Assembly (NCBI GenBank): GCA_046597185.1
Contig: JBKJLF010000787.1
Location: 1 to 7,390, forward strand
From: CAMBDR01 sp046597185
GTDB lineage: Bacteria > Pseudomonadota > Gammaproteobacteria > Burkholderiales > Burkholderiaceae_D
Direction: 5' to 3'
DNA length: 7,390 nt
Positions 5,831 through 7,390 of the stretch are shown piece by piece. Under the pieces are notes generated by a model. That model was given only the letters and a program-made list of their open reading frames with translations. It made no database searches and was not told where the DNA came from. Position 1 is the first letter of the stretch. Every line of letters begins with the position of its first letter. A program made the translations under genes and the position numbers.

Positions 5831-6410
5831 CCGCTCAAGAGTGGTTATGACAGTTTCTACGGCAACTACGGCCCGGGCCTGGATTACTACACACATAGGC
5901 AACCTCGAAATTTACTCGAAGACCAGAATCTCGCTGGACGATTCGGTGGGCGGGCATTCTGGACGCGCTGGAGCGTAGCGGTCTGGCCGAAAACACCATC
6001 GTCATTTTCACCAGTGACAATGGCGGCGAGCGTTTTTCCAATGTGTGGCCGTTCAGTGGCCAAAAGACCGAGTTGCTGGAAGGCGGGGTGCGGATTCCTT
6101 TCCTGATACGCCGCGCACCTTGTTTTGGCGCTACAAATCCAACACCCAGCGCGCCGTGCGGTCAGGTAACTTCAAGTACCTGAAGATCAATGGCAACGAA
6201 TTTTTGTTTGATGTCGTGGTAGACCAGCGCGAACGTGCCAATCTGAAGGCCAAGTATCCCGAGGTGTTTGCCAATTTGAAGGCGCAGTGGGGCCGCTGGA
6301 ATGCAACGATGGTGCCGATCACCGCTTCGGTGGCCAGCCATCACTTGACGCCAGCGGTGCAGGCGGATCGTTACAATCCGGATACGCCAGTGATTTTCCC
6401 GGCGGATTAA
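5831..6410 (+). pseudogene. Sulfatase relic: N-terminus missing, two internal deletions, shifted frames
   Basis: Fragments of an arylsulfatase-type sulfatase (alkaline phosphatase superfamily) lie in order but in different frames. Piece 1 (5831 to about 5905) reads PLKSGYDSFYGNYGPGLDYY and then THR. Piece 2 (about 5934-5951, another frame) reads LDDSVG and is followed after one extra base by GILDALERSGLAENTIVIFT (from 5953, third frame), then SDNGGERF, FSGQKTELLEGGVRIPFLIR, ending near 6114. Piece 3 (from about 6114, frame of the stop at 6408-6410) reads RTLFWRYKSNTQRAVRSGNF and continues to the normal C-terminal part (NEFLFDVV, RANLK, FPAD). The SDNG motif holds usual metal ligands, but the N-terminal region with the formylglycine nucleophile (CxPxR) is absent. 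Judging from the family layout, roughly 90-110 residues are lost at each internal junction. It cannot make an active enzyme. No intact sulfatase or sulfatase-maturing enzyme is in the window. Family identification is firm; exact 5' boundary is uncertain, and related sequence may begin near 5815. Confidence 0.8.
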
Positions 6411-6424
6411 GTTGGATGATTGAG

Positions 6425-6478
6425 ACGGGTTGGTGTTGCCGGGCCAAAATAGCGGCCTGCCGACATGCCACCCGTTTT
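6425..6478 (+). terminator. Possible imperfect terminator after the sulfatase relic
   Basis: ACGGGT (6425-6430) pairs with ACCCGT (6470-6475), followed by TTT. Inside, a bulged GG/CC continuation and GGCC (6442-6445) against GGCC (6454-6457) give a long imperfect hairpin. It begins 14 nt after the relic's stop codon, the usual terminator position. The large interrupted stem keeps confidence low. Confidence 0.35.
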
Positions 6479-6537
6479 CAAACCTGTAATAACTTCAGCA
6501 ATGGGTTTGGGTAGCCGCAATCAGCACCATGTTGATA

Positions 6538-6953
6538 TTACTTGGCGCGCTGCCTTTTTACCGAAAACGAAAGCAGACAATTATAGGGCACCTTCACCGT
6601 GCCAATGCCATCGATGGTGGTTTGCTTGATCAACACTTCCTCGACATCGCGCATTTGTATCTGCACACCCTGTTTGTTAAAGGTTTCGGCAAATTCGGCA
6701 AAGACTTTGCTTTGCGTTAACAACTTTTCCACAAACAGATTAGGCAGATCACGCGGATGCTTGGCCAGAACGCCGCGTTTTGCATCCCATTCTTTTGCGT
6801 GCGCAGCGGCGCGCATCAAGCGCAGGGAAAGTTCGGTATCGGCTTCGGTTTGCTGCAATGGCCCCCATTGAAAGCCGAGTATGCCTTGCAAGTCATTGGT
6901 ATCGGCCATCAATTTTTTCAGTAAAGCGTCCCAGTACGGTTGGCGTGCGCTAG
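6538..6953 (-). pseudogene. 3' part of an unidentified gene, probably truncated by the adjacent insertion sequence
   Basis: I do not recognise this protein. The minus strand is open from a stop codon at 6969-6967 down to TAA at 6540-6538. The first plausible ATG (6911-6909 region) has no Shine-Dalgarno sequence, and protein-like sequence continues in frame upstream of it (ARQPYWDALLKKL), so the real start lay further right. That upstream part is replaced by sequence belonging to the insertion element beginning around 6950-6957. Visible pieces include NDLQGILGFQWGPLQQ, a helical Ala/Lys/Arg-rich stretch (SLRLMRAAAHAKEWDAKR), LPNLFVEKLLTQSKVFAEFA, and a beta-like C-terminus (VQIQMRDVEEVLIKQ, VKVPYNCLLSFSVKRQ). 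No signal peptide or membrane segment is visible in the remaining part. It is convergent with the sulfatase relic. Reality of coding is likely; function unknown. Confidence 0.55.
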
Positions 6954-7390
6954 CAGCCTGTCGCGGTTAGCGCAAAAATTAGTTGGTATAAACTGACTTA
7001 TGCCATAGTATTTAACTACTTTCAGTAATGCAAGCCGATTTCGTTCATTTTTGTTGTGTTTTTACCTTGTTTTTTGCTCATTTTCCTACTTTACCCAAAT
7101 TTTGGGCGTAATGATGCCATACGCTTCAAATTCCACGCCAAGCAAACCAGGGTCCATTCACCCGCCACCTTGTCCAAACCACGCACAGAGAACTGTCTGA
7201 ATCCCATGGCTGACTTGATAATGCCAAACACGGGTTCAACGGTTTGCTTGCGCATCTTGTAGATGGCACGTCCCGTTTTGCTTTTCAGGGTATGCGCCAT
7301 CTTTTGCGCAGGGCTTGCATTCTCAGGCAAGGGCTTGGGTTCAGTGTGCCGCTCACGCCAATCCGGGTGGTGTTTATCACGCCCCACTGC
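6954..7390 (-). mobile_element. Insertion sequence, IS1182-like, right part cut by window edge
   Basis: The element is inferred from a transposase C-terminus (7091-7390) and from the break in the gene at 6538-6953. Between the transposase stop and the broken gene lie about 125 AT-rich bases ending in GCAGCCTGTCGCGG (from about 6954), the likely terminal inverted repeat. The palindrome GCTAGC (6949-6954) sits right at the junction and may contain a CTAG target site. The other end is outside the window, so neither the inverted repeat nor a target duplication can be confirmed, and the exact boundary is uncertain by a few bases. Confidence 0.6.
7091..7390 (-). CDS. Transposase, IS1182-like DDE family, C-terminal part cut by window edge
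   Basis: The reading frame is open from the right window edge to the TAA at 7093-7091 and gives about 99 residues, the C-terminal end of a DDE transposase. The sequence contains MAHTLKSKTGRAIYKMRKQ followed by TVEPVFGIIKSAMGFRQF and VRGLDKVAGEWTLVCLAWNL. This pattern (Y-x2-R-x4-E-x6-K with the catalytic glutamate, then GFRQF and W-N-KRM) is typical of the C-terminus of IS1182-type transposases; related IS5-type elements are the main alternative. The two catalytic aspartates lie beyond the window, so whether the enzyme is intact is unknown. No frameshift or stop is visible in the part shown. Confidence 0.85.
   Translation of the reverse strand, partial: AVGRDKHHPDWRERHTEPKPLPENASPAQKMAHTLKSKTGRAIYKMRKQTVEPVFGIIKSAMGFRQFSVRGLDKVAGEWTLVCLAWNLKRMASLRPKFG

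Noticed and set aside
6045..6410. Treating this 121-codon frame as an independent gene
   Set aside because: Its first 20 or so codons are an out-of-frame reading of the preceding sulfatase piece; only the part from about 6114 is sulfatase-like, so it is a section of the relic.

Overview
The window reads as a chromosomal stretch of a Gram-negative proteobacterium, probably gamma- or betaproteobacterial. The truncated glyoxalase I at the left edge is almost identical in style to the Escherichia coli enzyme. The two secreted metalloproteases are of the pseudolysin/vibriolysin type, and the RbgA/YlqF-like GTPase has the form seen in proteobacteria. I cannot name the genus from sequence alone.

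Left part (1-3342): the 5' end of gloA lies on the minus strand and is divergent from a large secreted M4 metalloprotease (456-2252). The protease has a good sigma-70-type promoter (TTGACA, 17 bp, CATAAT), a leader of about 135 nt, and a strong rho-independent terminator at 2278-2310. A separate promoter (GTGACA, 17 bp, TACAAT) then drives a circularly permuted ribosome-assembly GTPase of the RbgA/YlqF family (2386-3342).

Middle part (3343-5740): a 252-bp spacer with short direct and inverted repeats precedes a second M4 metalloprotease (3595-5424). This one carries a C-terminal PPC-type domain. Two hairpins separate it from a convergent small acidic protein of unknown function (5531-5734, minus strand). 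The two proteases share catalytic motifs but differ in propeptide, spacing, cysteines and C-terminus, so they look like old paralogs and not a recent duplication. Both should be exported as preproenzymes and used to digest external protein; the GTPase between them acts in the cytoplasm and is probably unrelated to them.

Right part (5741-7390): this is decayed DNA. A sulfatase relic (about 5831-6410) survives as pieces in shifted frames, with the catalytic N-terminus and two internal blocks missing. Next, on the minus strand, is the 3' part of an unidentified gene (6538 to about 6953). It appears to be cut by an insertion sequence whose IS1182-like transposase C-terminus runs off the right edge (7091-7390). 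I found no CRISPR array, tRNA, rRNA or recognisable defence system, and nothing I would call a new multi-gene system. The points most worth following are the paired proteases, the small acidic protein, the relic/IS junctions and several short symmetrical sites in the spacers.
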